The translations under genes were made by a program, and so were the position numbers. Positions 46,901 to 57,498 of a stretch of DNA of 64,000 nt are shown here, piece after piece (the stretch's first letter is position 1; every line of letters begins with the position of its first letter). Source of the stretch: Massospora cicadina (taxonomy: Eukaryota; Entomophthoromycota; Entomophthoromycetes; Entomophthorales; Entomophthoraceae); contig JAKSZP010005666.1 of NCBI GenBank assembly GCA_022478985.1, positions 19,466-83,465 of the forward strand. The letters run 5' to 3'. The notes below the pieces were generated by a model, which ran no database searches, was not told the origin of the DNA, and saw only the letters and a program-made list of their open reading frames with translations.

Positions 46901-47270
46901 AGGTGAGACCAAGATCAAAGTACCCCTTATAGGGGCAGAAGTCAATAAAACTGGTGGGATGAATCACCGCCTGAGCCATTTCAATAATGGCTTGGTCGTG
47001 GTAGGGGAAAAGTTTCTCATAGTCAACCCTAAGGCTGAAATGCATGTTGCTCTGGGGGAGCACCAGGGGGCAATGGGGTAATGCTTGGGTTCAAGTGAGG
47101 TGGGCGTCAAGACCTTTGGAGGAATGAATCATCCCAGGGGTTTGATATGACTGGGCGAGCCAGTCTGAGCGCATTTTCCTGTCAGACAGAAAATGGCAGG
47201 GGAGTTTCACTGCTGCCCCACACTGGGGCAGCCTGTAGGGAATCTGAGGACATTGGAGAAAAACTACGGT
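43955..47270 (-). pseudogene. X2 protein, interrupted by LTR H
   Basis: N-terminal open stretch at 47063-46659 (134 codons): TSFIDFCPYKGYFDLGL, VHWFDHPPPPEVLHQELMEG, LAAYNSNPILQFVVPNGATR. The knuckle reads CPYCFELNHSK.KC near 46540-46500, the cleanest C-x2-C-x4-H-x4-C of the family (one stop inside). After the LTR the C-terminal domain resumes: 44537-44283, then 44293-43955 (KLKITHTNITNIVKLPNAHT, ending EDEPPDPPSPSAIMG). The 112-codon C-terminal stretch is fully open. Confidence 0.75.
44804..46431 (+). repeat. Solo LTR of gypsy family H inside X2
   Basis: 1628 bp, tgtaagccttgaggatcagc to aaatccgtgaca, flanked by caggg on both sides (44799-44803 and 46432-46436). Matches the H 3' LTR at 61345-62978 on the opposite strand over its whole length. 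GC-rich; its many open frames on both strands are not conserved as proteins. A solo LTR arises by recombination between the two LTRs of a full element. Confidence 0.9.
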
Positions 47271-47384
47271 GGGCAATCAAAATTTACTTTTTTCCATATA
47301 ATTTGCTCAGAAAGTTATGCCGACCATAAAGAGCATCACCTCAAATAAATAAAAAAATGTTAAGAAATTGGTAGTGGGAAAAAC

Positions 47385-48492
47385 ATCCTCTTGTGGGATC
47401 TTATCTCATTTCAGTAACCTTCACTTATAATATCAGTCACCATATAGCAATCAGAAAAATCCTATACAAACTTTTAAATAATGATATTCTGCATTGCTGC
47501 CAATTCTATACTCAGTAGTAGAACCAATGCTGGCAATGAGTCTTGAGTTATATTTAAACTGACTGGCTAATAAATGATCAAATTGCAATCTCAAGAATTT
47601 GATACATCACTGAAGAAGAGAATTAAAGCAAAAAATTTATTGTCACAAACCAGCATTCAAGAAGTAACCAAGTGTGTGATAGGATAGATTATTGTGATAT
47701 CTAGGAATCTGGTTGATGAAAAAATTTGGATACTCATGGTCTGGTCCACCTGAGACTGTTGCCATGTTAGTGACAGAAGCCTAAACAATAAAACATTAAT
47801 GTTGTTTGTATAGTGAGTAAAATTCATAAGTAATTTTCTTAAGTTATTGGATTTAGAAAAGAGGAAAATGATATAGTATAAAAACATTGAAAAATATATA
47901 AAAAAGATATAAAATATATGAAGTTACTAATAGTTAAAGTCCCACATAAAAATAAGAAAAAAAGAAAGTACATCTAAAAAATTATCTGTTTTTAATACTG
48001 CTGCAATTATGTGTATTGGTCTGTGTTCCCATTTACAATGTCATGAGAAGTAGGGGATGAACTACTAAAGTAGTGAAGAAACCCACATGAGGAAGGCAAT
48101 TGCCTGGACCAGTTTGTTGAAATAAAGCTAATGTTGTTTTTGAAGTTGTGAGTTGTGGAGAACTTGAAGATCCACCCATATTGATAACGAAATCACCAGC
48201 CTGGGGGAACAGGCATCTGTAGAGTTATAATTGGCAAGCTTGATTAAGTAAACTTGGGTGGTGTGAAGCCATGAGAACCATGATCATATGAGATGGCAGT
48301 GAACATGAGAAGGAGAAGATGACTATGAATTGCGCTGCCAAAGATCGTTATAATGAGAAGAATTGAGCAAGGAGAAAAATATCTACACTGCTTAAATCAA
48401 TCTTAGACCATTATGGCTGACTCATGCTATGTAAAGAAGCAATATTACTTCTAAACACCATAGTTGCTGGTTAATCAGGTCAAGATGGGTGA
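47385..48492 (+). pseudogene. Element D integrase, 3' part and tail
   Basis: Immediately right of the X dimer the reading SVTFTYNISHHIAIRKI then LYKLLNND continues the integrase core (compare C: VTFAYNISHNMAMGKTPFEL). Beyond about 47800 no reliable frame is seen; the integrase C-terminal tail and purine-rich caagatgggtga precede the LTR. Confidence 0.7.
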
Positions 48493-48638
48493 TGTAACAG
48501 GATTTTGGAGTACCCACACTATCCAGCTATGGCAGATTATAGCACCAATCTGTCTTAAACCATTTTGGTTTACTTTAGTAATAAGAAACCTTAATGGATG
48601 GTGGTGTTATTGCGTTTCAATAACTATTTTGGGGTTAA

Positions 48639-50571
48639 CTATTCTTTCTGCTCAATCTCACTTTTTAACAAATTTTATAAAAAGAAGTTTAATTTACCAC
48701 TGCCGTCTGACCTCTTCCAATTTCCTGTTGATGTCTATGGATCTACCGTTTGCCACTCCAGTGTGGGGTAGTGGTGATCCACCGCCTAGCATTTTCACCC
48801 TACAGGCAAATGCGTTCACATGGGTTCAAATATCCCATCAACCTCTACTGGCCACCTTACCCCCATGGGACTTACTGCTTTACCTTGCGCACATACACCC
48901 TTCTCTCCCCCATCCTCTCGCCCTCCCTTGTTCATGATCCAATTAAGCTTACGTGTTGACTATGGCTTTTATTTCTATATGCTAACAAGGCAATAATAAG
49001 CTTGCCACCACTGCCTATGCACCAGAAGGCTTTATTGATTTCTGCCCATTTAAGTGCTATTCCAACATTGGCTTCCAGATGGAGAAGGACACTGCAGCAA
49101 TGTATTTAACTCCCCTTATTTACAAAAACAATCCTATTCCTACTACCCAAACTCGCCTCCCTTCAGACAACACACTGTTGGTGTCCTTTGCACCCCGCCC
49201 TTTCCACCTCCCACCTCAAATTTTATATGAACAATTAATGTATGGGCTTTTTGCTTATGGGACTTAGCCTAAACTTGTCTTCACCGCTCCCTCTGGTGCA
49301 GAGTGCCTTGCTGCCCATTGCGCCACTGCTACCATAATCACACACTACACTGCCATATTTAAATCCCCATGCTCATATCGCAGCAGCACCTGAGCATTTT
49401 TTGGGCTTGTGTAGATAATGGATGCCAAATTTGGCCCCTTTGTTTTGGGGCAAGCCATTCAAAAAAATCCTGCCTCCAAACCACTTCCTCTGGTGTGGCT
49501 TCTGAGCCCTTTTCAGTTATTCTAAATGGGGCGTTTTTTTGCCGCCTCCCACCCAACATTTTTGCTTGATGGGATAGAGAGTGGGAAACAAGCCCTCAAT
49601 AGATTGTCCACCCACATTATCTCACCCAAATTCAACCCCGCCAATCAGAGCCAGGCTTGGACCCCCACTCACACCCAAGCAACCCATTTGACTACTACCC
49701 ACCCCAATTTTACATCACTATTCTTGTGAACCAAAATCCTTGATACCTATTGGCTGAGGTTGATTAACAGGTAAGATTATCTTGAATAAGAAAACTGGTG
49801 AACCTCTTGACATGATGTATTACAAATGGGCCGAATTTTACAATTCTGATTTTGACAAAACTCTATCCCCAAACAATTCACTCCTAAATCCAATGGCATC
49901 CCCTACCAAAGTGACTACAGATCGGCTTAGCAGCGGTGTCCTCACCCCATTGCTCATACCTCCACAAAGCAGTAGCCCAATCAGTGGCTTAATTCTATAA
50001 AAAGGGCTGACCACACTCGTCTTCCCCTGATTTCCCAAAGCAGCACGGGAAAAATCAACAAATTGTTTATGCTGCTGAAGACGCTGTCACGCATGTTGCA
50101 AAACTAGCAGATTTTGACCCATATGCTAAAATCACCCAGAAGAACATAACTAATTAAACCCAAATCCCTAATGCCCGCCTACAAGCTGAACAACATATAG
50201 CGAAATTAGTTATACTGTCTTCCAAATGATTCTAAAGAAGAAACTCATATTTTTAGCCATCCACCCCCACCGCGCTGATGCCCAACGCTCTAGCTCTCCA
50301 CTAATCTCCACTTCTACAACCATAATGATTATGTCATGAACAAAATGTCTTTAGAAGAGCCGCCTGAACCCCCCTCACCCTCTGCCATGGTAGGTTAGTG
50401 GTATTCTGCTCCCCACCTGATTAAAGGTTTTACTTTATTTTTTTGTCTTATTCATTTGTTTGTTTGGTTCTTTTGCTCATTGAGTATTGTTAATGTCCAT
50501 CCTCTGGTCTGCATACCTATAATAAATCCAAATAACTATTTCAGGTTTGTTTTTATATGGAAACATCTGGT
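48639..50571 (+). mobile_element. X3, copy of repeat family X
   Basis: About 1933 bp inserted in D's 3' LTR between the imperfect direct repeats taactattttggggtt (48621 on) and taatctattttgggatt (50572 on). Leader, decayed hairpin (about 48752-48775), ORF and tail (gtctgcatacctataataaa near 50506) are in the same order as X1. Confidence 0.8.
48900..50400 (+). pseudogene. X3 protein remnant
   Basis: Pieces: TTAYAPEGFIDFCPFKCY near 49005-49060, RLPSDNTLLVSFAPRPFHLP then PQILYEQLMYGLFAYGT (49079-49267), PLCFGASHSKKSC near 49435-49470 (knuckle His and last two Cys kept; first Cys is Trp), AKITQKNITN near 50125, and the C-terminal SLEEPPEPPSPSAMVG ending near 50397. Colinear with X1 and X2. Confidence 0.75.
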
Positions 50572-51487
50572 TAATCTATTTTGGGATTCAATCTTATTTT
50601 TTTGTCTATTAATGTTTATCAGAGATGATTTCCAACTATGTTAGTAAGGAGTCAATTGTTGGTTGAATTATCAACAATTAACTTTCTTATGAAGATAGAT
50701 TGGGGTTTATCACCAGTCAATGAAGGTGTTTATAAAGTTACTTAAGCGTTGAAAACGCTTTTCATGGCATTAACTTGAAGGTTAGCCTGAGTGATGCAAC
50801 CTGCTATTAGTGAGTAAATGGTCATTTTACCTAAGCAGGATGCTAGCACAGAGATATTCATCTGCTGGGGTTGGATAAGGCGTTGTGGCACGCTATGTCC
50901 AAAATCCAACCCATAGAGGGTCATGATCTATTAGGGGTGACTTTTAAATTAGTTGGATGAACTGTTCATTGTTTGAGAAAGCTCAATAGAATTAAAGTTT
51001 ATGGATGTTAGATGCCGTTCCTATTAGGTGCCTCAGAATAGTTGTACACCAAAGTTTTTATTTAAGCCCTCTTATTAATTTAAGAAGATGTTAAATCACT
51101 TTTAATATAAATATTTAGTTAGTACAATTTTTATTGTTCGCTTGTGGAAGACTTTGAGCGATAGTTTCTCTTAACTAGTTTGTCTTTATGTACCAACTCT
51201 TGTAATTAAAGTCAAATGAATAGTTTTCTTTGTCCAAATGGTTCTCAAGTACTCTTGTATTAAAAATTTAAGGGATATTTTTTTGTTCAGATTGTTTCCA
51301 AGTTACAGGAGAAAATTTTCCATTATCTTCCTTTAGGAGAAATAACTAAGTGAGTTTATGCTATTAGTGTTGTGAGTAAAATCAACTAGATAGTTGTATT
51401 CATAAAACTATCACCTTACCCTTATTAACAACAAGCTCAGTCAAGAAAATAACCTTGAGCAGTAAACGCTGAATAGTTTACAGGTGC

Positions 51488-53400
51488 TGTAGCTCAAAAA
51501 ACCTAAAATAATTTTTTTGTAGTTGCATTTTCCCAGTTTGGGTACTATAGTAAATAAAATGGGACTCAAATTCCCCTTTACATTAAAATTCAACAATTTA
51601 CCCTTTATAAATTTTATTTATAGCCTACCTCAAGGCCTTGGCTAATTTGCCAGACACCCTAACATGCACGCCCTTAGAACCAACCTGCTCATACTTGGTC
51701 CTCACCCATTGTTTGTCCATGGTATGTTTTAGGTTAGAAAGGGCGGCCAGCTTGATACCTTTTAACTTGGTGTGCTCCTCCTTGTCCTTGCAATCAGTTC
51801 CCACAGTCATGATATAATAAATGCCACTTTTGGTTTATTTAAGGTTAGTTCAATCTAGAACTATCTTAATTGCTTATTTTATGATAAGAGCTGTATAGAG
51901 TAAGTTATAGTTACATCAGATATATTGTTGCTTCTTAGCTTTCTATGTATAAAGCCTTAGGCTTATTAATATAAGATAGATTTTAAGGTATACCAAATGC
52001 TTTCTTACTAGTTCAGGGCACCTTACCTGAAAATTTCACAATAAAGTTAAGTAATTAGATAGGCCTAATTTGTTTCCATATAAATGAGTAGCCTCAAATA
52101 AGCAGCGCTTCCTTGACAGTAAGATTCTTGGGTAAAATTTTTGAAAAGAAAATTTTTTTAAGCATTTTTACTTTTATTGTTATACCTTTTCTTAAGCTTA
52201 TTTTAGTCATAATGCTCATATTTTTTATTTAGAATTGTTACTCATTGATGAATTTAAAGCATATTCCAGTTTAGAGCAAAAGACTTTATACACTTAAACA
52301 AAGTGTTTGAAGCTATTTCTTTAGACTTCAATAAATTATTTTAGGGTATTTACTGGAAAAAAGATATTTAAAGGTTTAGTTCATCGCCTTATAGAAGAAC
52401 TTTTCCAAAAACCCATATTTTAAAAATAAATATTGGCACTAAACCTATAGTCAGCCAAGACATCAATCAAGTCCCTCCTAACACAGTTGGTGAGTAAAGT
52501 AAAGACAGTTTTGAAGCCCCTTTTATAGGTTTTAATCAATTTATATTTTCTGAGGTCAGAGGCCAATTTATACCCATAACCTCAAAAATGATTTACCAGC
52601 TGGTAGCGATGACATTAGAGGATGCCCCAGTACATATACCTATCATAATGAGCGCATGCCTGAAGTTTTAAATGACACTCCCAGAGGATACCCTTTTATA
52701 CCTTTGGAGCCTTCGCCAATGATATCCATATTATACTCACTCTGTTAAAAGAGAGTATTACATTCAGTCACCTCCATCTAAGAATAAGATTACAATACAA
52801 GTAATCAATTAAATAGAAACCAGCAATTTGTGGAACAGAACAGGCCACACACAGCTGCAAGAGCCACAGGAGCCACAGGATCCACATCCAAGATAAAAGC
52901 AGCAAAACAAAATGATAAAAAATTAGTAGCGTATCAGTATAGCTTGCAGAGAAAACCAAAAAGACAATTATGGTCAGGAAATTGGACTCTAATGACCCTA
53001 AAACCAAGTTTAGAATGAAGAATGCCTTTTGCAAAAGTACCTAGAAAGTATTTTTATGTTTTTATTTAATTTGAGTAGCCTAAATTTCCAGAGAAATATT
53101 TAATTTCATCATTTTTCAAATAAGAAACTTCAGTTACATTATCTTCTTTTTGTTATAATAGATAACATACTTGTTAAACTTGAAAAGAGTTATTTAAAAG
53201 GTTTTGATTTACTTAATTGCACAAGCAGAGGTTGAAAGGAGTCCAGTAAGCTTTTAAAAATGCTATTTTGAAGTATATCTCAAGGGTTTAACATGTTTGA
53301 ATGCTCTTGGAAACATGAGTATAAGTACCACATACCTGCGAACAAAATTATCCAAATTGCTTAATGACGCACCCTGTGAACAAAAAAAATAACTTAATAC
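51488..53400. other. Unassigned sequence right of element D
   Basis: AT-rich host DNA interrupted by D. A semi-open plus reading at about 52430-52730 (GFNQFIFSEVRGQFIPITSK and LVAMTLEDAPVHIPIIMSA) and another at 52830-53018 are present, neither recognised. No LTR found. Confidence 0.3.
51625..51810 (-). CDS. Short unassigned basic ORF
   Basis: 61 codons from an ATG at 51810: KLKGIKLAALSNLKHTMDKQ, then TKYEQVGSKGVHVRVSGKLA. Lysine- and valine-rich, unlike the neighbouring retroelement frames. It lies just outside D's target duplication, so it could be a fragment of a host gene exon. No family recognised; it may be chance. Confidence 0.25.
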   Translation of the reverse strand: MTVGTDCKDKEEHTKLKGIKLAALSNLKHTMDKQWVRTKYEQVGSKGVHVRVSGKLAKALR

Positions 53401-53559
53401 GACTTGACCTAACTTATCAGTCAGCACCACCTGGGCAAACAAAACAGTTCAGCAATAACTGGTCCTCATGACAGGATGCGCCACCAAGTGCTTGTAAAAA
53501 GTTTTATGATGACACCATGGAAATGTACCATGGAAAGGAACATCCACAAGAAAAAATCT

Positions 53560-54700
53560 GAAGAATATGTTTAGGTTGCTTAATGAGTTTAAACAGCAAG
53601 TAACTCATTTGATTAGTGAGCTAGCAAGAGTCAGACCGCCACCTGCCTAAGAAAGGATTAAGGAGTTGTTTTTGAACCAGTTGAAATTCAAGGTGGATTT
53701 TTTCAAGAAAAAGAATAACTGAAACATATTAAGTTTTTCACTTTATAATAAAAGATAGAATGCCACAATGACCAGATAGATCACTTGAAACAAGATATGT
53801 AGAATATGCAACTTAGGATTTTTCTCATCACAGACCTTTATATTTTTGGAGAACGCACTACCATCACCAACACACCAGCAATAGTTTAAATAACCTTCTT
53901 GAAAATATGTATCTGATGTAGACCCCAAATTTATACCTGTACTACAAGTCAAAGTTCAATCATAGTGAGGGAACTGTAGCAGGAATTATTTAGTTTTATG
54001 AGAATACCATGATTGGAGCAAGCAACAAGCAGAAAGCTCACCATGTAAGGGATGCATGGGTATAGAAGCACAGGAGCTGCATGGTGCCACTATTTAACTC
54101 ACACATCTGGATCAAAGTCAGGGAAATTCTCATTGACAAATTCAGAAGTGCACAGGATGTTCAACAAATGAAACAAGAGTTACTAACTATGATAATAGGG
54201 AAGACTGAGTCAGTTGTGGATTATGCAAACCAGTATTACTCAAAGCTCAACATCCATGGAAGAGCAGATCCTTATATTTAGTCACCTCAAAGACTGTTTT
54301 ACTTAGCTTTGTCTATTCCACCCTCAACTACTGATGCACAAGACCTTGGCTATAAAACCCTACAACTCTCCGTGGGTCATCATAAAGGCCTTAATTTACA
54401 TCAAAACCACATATAAAACAGACCCAAGACATCAAAATCATTAGAAACTCCGCCCTTACTGAAAGTCAGTTTAGTTGATCAGAGATGAAAAAATAAGACT
54501 AAAGAGAAGGCTTACTGACCAGCTTAACGAAAGAAGCTGAATTATGTTAATATAAGTCAAACAATTGCAAAAACAAGGACACATTCTGGTGAAATCATTC
54601 CAAATTAAAAAAATAAACCCAAGTAGGAGATTACCAGATCAATCAATTGGGTCATACATCACACTAACAGGAACAATGAGGATGACCTGGATTAAGAGTT
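53560..54700 (+). pseudogene. Element F gag remnant
   Basis: An N-terminal coiled-coil-like piece FRLLNEFKQQVTHLISELAR (about 53571-53630). After a gap comes the 66-codon open stretch 54081-54281: WIKVREILIDKFRSAQDVQQ and ESVVDYANQYYSKLNIHGRA, the capsid-like 'L...F....Y...' pattern of gypsy gag. A C..K..N.CK.KDTFW.NHSK segment near 54550 may be a zinc-knuckle remnant. Confidence 0.65.
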
Positions 54701-55929
54701 GAGTCAGGATACTATGTCATTAGAGGCTAAGTAAGAGGTTAGGACTGCCTATCTGAGACCAAACAAAGAGAATTTTGGTCTCTCAGAACAATAGTATTTG
54801 ACTTAAGCTTCCAAGCCCACTCATTCCATTACAGCAAATTAAAATGACAAGGCTTTATTTAAAACTACATGCAAAAAGACTTTAATTGAAGACCATAAGT
54901 CATTGAGTCTTGTAAGGAGTCTTGCTGTCCTGAAGAGTTAAGTGGATTCAGTAGAACAGATAGTCCAATCCTTGTTAAGACATGACTTTGGCAAGAATAT
55001 TACAAAAGTGAAGTTACCATACATAAAGTAAAATGTTATATAACGCTAGTACTTGTGCTCCAGTAAGCACTATGTCTAACAATCTCATGGAGAGATTAAA
55101 AAAGGCACCATACGTTTATATTTAGACTTAATATAGAACTTCCGGCCCAAGTCAATCAAAACCTAAAAGTGTATATGCATTACCCTTACAAATTGGGCGC
55201 ATTGTTTTACCTGATCCAGCTGTGGTACTTTAGAACAACTACTATGATTTGTTCAGAGAAATGTAGTTCCTAGTTGAATTTAAAGGAAGCATTATCTTTA
55301 ATCAGAGTTCAGCAGTCTACTTAATTACCATATGCCACTTGTGTTTCAATCATGAAAAAGGAGCACAAGAAGTGAGTCTTTCTAATTAAAACTAATCACC
55401 TAATTTACCCAGCCAGTTATACATTGAAGATAAAAGGAACAAAGAAGCTACCAACAATAGTAGAAGCTGAGTCTAATTTTTCTTGTAAGACAGTGAGGAG
55501 ATGGTCTTACTACATGGAGAACAGAATGTTATGCTGGTTAGAATCAATATCGATATAACAAACAATTCTCAAGATAAGTTTTATAAGGAGGTAAATAACA
55601 GAACACAGAGTGATGCCTGAAATTTATGATTTAACATACCATTGAGAAGTTTAAGGACTAAATGGGACCATTATCAAGCACCCTGCTCAAATAAGGATTT
55701 TTAAAACCATAATCAGAGCAAAAATGTATAGCTACACTAACAATGAATCAGCTTATGCCATTGCTGGAATTAATGAAAATTTGCAGCATGAGCCAACTGC
55801 ACAATAAAAATATTAGTGAATGAACTCTTAGATTAATAAAAAGATATTTTCAACAGTAGGACCAGTGATTATGGCCTATGAAAGGAAGAGTCCACAAGCT
55901 TGACACTGGAAATGCTATACCTTTTTTAT

Positions 55930-56779
55930 CAAATATTTACTGCTGATATAAGCGCAAAAGAGAAATCAGATCCAAAAAGTTACAACAACATATGAATGCC
56001 AGACTGTTATGCCCCTCCAAGATTCTTTGGCGTATCACTCCTACTAGCGTGAAAAAGAATGGGAACCAAAGAATAGCCTTGGATTACCTAAGACTCAATG
56101 ACCTGACTAATAAAGATTATACCTGTTATCATGCATTATTAACTCATCAAAACAACTCTGAGAATTGTAATACTATCCCACGATGAAATTGTTCAACTTA
56201 TACTGGCAGATAAAGATGTCTATAGAAGGTATTGCGAAGTGTGCAATGATAACCAGACAGGTATTTTGTAAGTTAACACATAAACACAAGGGCTTGGTCA
56301 ACGCCCCAGCTACAATCTAACGAGTTATGGTCAAATGTTTGGTATCTGAAGATGTAAAGTGTCTTCACTTACTTATATAACATCAAGGCGCTCATTAAGG
56401 CATTTAAGGAACATCATGAACACCTGAAAATCTTTAACTGAATTATAGAACAACCACGAATTAAAAAGAAGCGAATGTTTGCTTTTAAAGAATAAGTTTA
56501 AATCCTTATCCATGAAGTAAACTAAAAAGGAATCAGACCCCAACAAGGGATGGTCAAAGCAATTGTCAGTATAAGTTCCCTAAATACAGGAGAAGTCCAG
56601 GTGTTCTTAGGCATGTTAGGCTACTATAGCTTATTGTGCCAAATTTTTCCCGGATATTGCTAAGCCACTTATGCAACTGATGAACAGAGATGTACAGCAC
56701 ACTTTAGAATAAGAATGGGAAGATGCCTTCAACCAAATCAAACAGATGACAATGTAAGTCCTAATTATGATATACCTGG
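55930..56779 (+). pseudogene. Element F reverse transcriptase remnant
   Basis: VKKNGNQRIALDYLRLNDLT then NKDYTCYHALL (56050-56140) is the RT finger region. LVNAPATI.RVMVKC (about 56295-56340) is motif B, and the catalytic box is degraded (VSSLTYITSRRSL region). VQVFLGMLGYYSLLCQIFPD (about 56597-56657) and IAKPLMQLMNRDVQ end the domain. Confidence 0.75.
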
Positions 56780-57255
56780 TGTCAGGATTTGAGATTAAGA
56801 GTGAGTCAAGGACCCCACTCCACATCAAACCTCAATCAGGTGACTCTTAAATCATCATGAAAGAAATTGACTTACTGAATTCACCAATGAGAGCTTTGAT
56901 CAAGAAGCATCACGTGCATGAAATTTGATGGAAATGCCTTCAGGAATTTACCTTCGCTTCCCAAACCTCAAGAGGCGCAGCTCCCACCATTGTGGTCATG
57001 AAGACAACGCAGAACAATGAGGGTGCCTGCTAGGTGTTCAATCTAGAAGAATGCGAAAAATCTTGACCACACAGGGCGACGGAGGTCCCCTAGGCATCAC
57101 GTCCTCATATATCCTGCAGATATCACCACTTTATTACTCAATAAAGTAGTCTATTTCGCTCATCCTTTTGTCTTTATTGACCTCTCCATTAATTTACATA
57201 TTTGAGCCTATTTTCAAACTTCAGCTACAGTCAAGATAACTGTTACGCTGAGATA
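56780..57255 (+). repeat. 5' LTR of gypsy element G, inserted in F
   Basis: 476 bp, tgtcaggatttgag to acgctgagata (ca altered to ta). Its length and start resemble the B and E LTRs. It is followed by a PBS, so it is a 5' LTR; the 3' copy is not in the window. Confidence 0.7.
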
Positions 57256-57257
57256 AG

Positions 57258-57275
57258 TGGCGCTCACTAAAGAGG
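57258..57275 (+). other. Primer-binding site of element G
   Basis: TGGCGCTCACTAAAGAGG, 2 nt after the LTR. The CG in GGCGC may be the undecayed form of the TGGTGCTCAC sites elsewhere. Confidence 0.75.
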
Positions 57276-57498
57276 CTCTAAGCTGTCCAAGTGAAAACAT
57301 CTATCACAAAATATGGAGTATAATAGAAGTCAAAAAACCAACCTGCTGATAATTCAAGAGCGTAACTTGATGAATGAACACTCTCAGTGTGAGGTCCCTA
57401 CTCTTTTTTAGTACTAGTGGTGCCCAACCCAAGAGGGGGTCATCCACACATCTTTATTTACAATGCGCTAAACTAAGGGATGATTAAATTAAAAATCT

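Larger units (their letters stand above)
41902..47356. mobile_element. Inverted dimer of repeat family X (X1 + X2)
   Basis: A block inserted in D's integrase between near-identical direct repeats of 29 and 28 bp (41873-41901 and 47357-47384; ataagaaatt(a/g)gtagtgg-type sequence, three differences). Removing it rejoins D: ..AAMLRKLVVGK with LRNW.WEK then FTYNISHHIAI. The left half (X1, plus) and right half (X2, minus) are homologous and meet tail-to-tail near 43795. Without the solo LTR it is about 3.82 kb, i.e. two ~1.9 kb units. Confidence 0.85.
43796..47356 (-). mobile_element. X2, inverted copy of X, split by a solo LTR
   Basis: Minus-strand copy. Hairpin 47232-47212, ORF N-terminus 47180-46659, zinc knuckle near 46520, solo LTR of family H at 44804-46431, then ORF C-terminus 44.8-43.95 kb. 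Length without the LTR is about 1.93 kb, equal to X3. Confidence 0.8.
8194..51482 (+). mobile_element. Ty3/gypsy element D, outermost host of the nested cluster
   Basis: D starts with tgtcagg at 8194 and ends ...tttaca at 51482. The 5 bases before (8189-8193) and after (51483-51487) are both ggtgc, a perfect target duplication. Its pieces are: 5' LTR 8194-9292, PBS 9295-9311, gag to about 10560, protease to 11274, [A inserted], linker and RT 32321-34088, [E inserted], RNase H and integrase 40964-41901, [X dimer inserted], integrase end 47385-48480, and 3' LTR split by X3. The coding pieces on each side of each insertion join in the order expected for gypsy. Total D-derived sequence is about 9 kb; the remainder is insertions. 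Confidence 0.85.
48493..51482 (+). repeat. 3' LTR of element D, split by X3
   Basis: Left part 48493-48638 (tgtaacaggattttggag..) matches 8194 onward; right part about 50591-51482 matches about 8370-9292 and ends agtttaca, followed by ggtgc. X3 occupies the gap. Confidence 0.85.
53540..56779 (+). mobile_element. Gypsy element F, partial and decayed
   Basis: Contains gag, a degenerate protease region and RT in gypsy order, cut on the right by the LTR of G at 56780. No LTR of F is visible in the window. Confidence 0.65.

Noticed and set aside
41902..47356. A cut-and-paste DNA transposon with long terminal inverted repeats
   Set aside because: The inverted ends are simply two whole X copies in opposite orientation. 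X3 and X4 insert alone with long duplications, and no transposase motif is present.
52768..53034. 88-codon hydrophobic minus ORF resembling a membrane protein
   Set aside because: It is opposite an A-rich plus-strand stretch; poly-Leu/Ile is the expected antisense of A/C-rich codons. No start context or homology was recognised.
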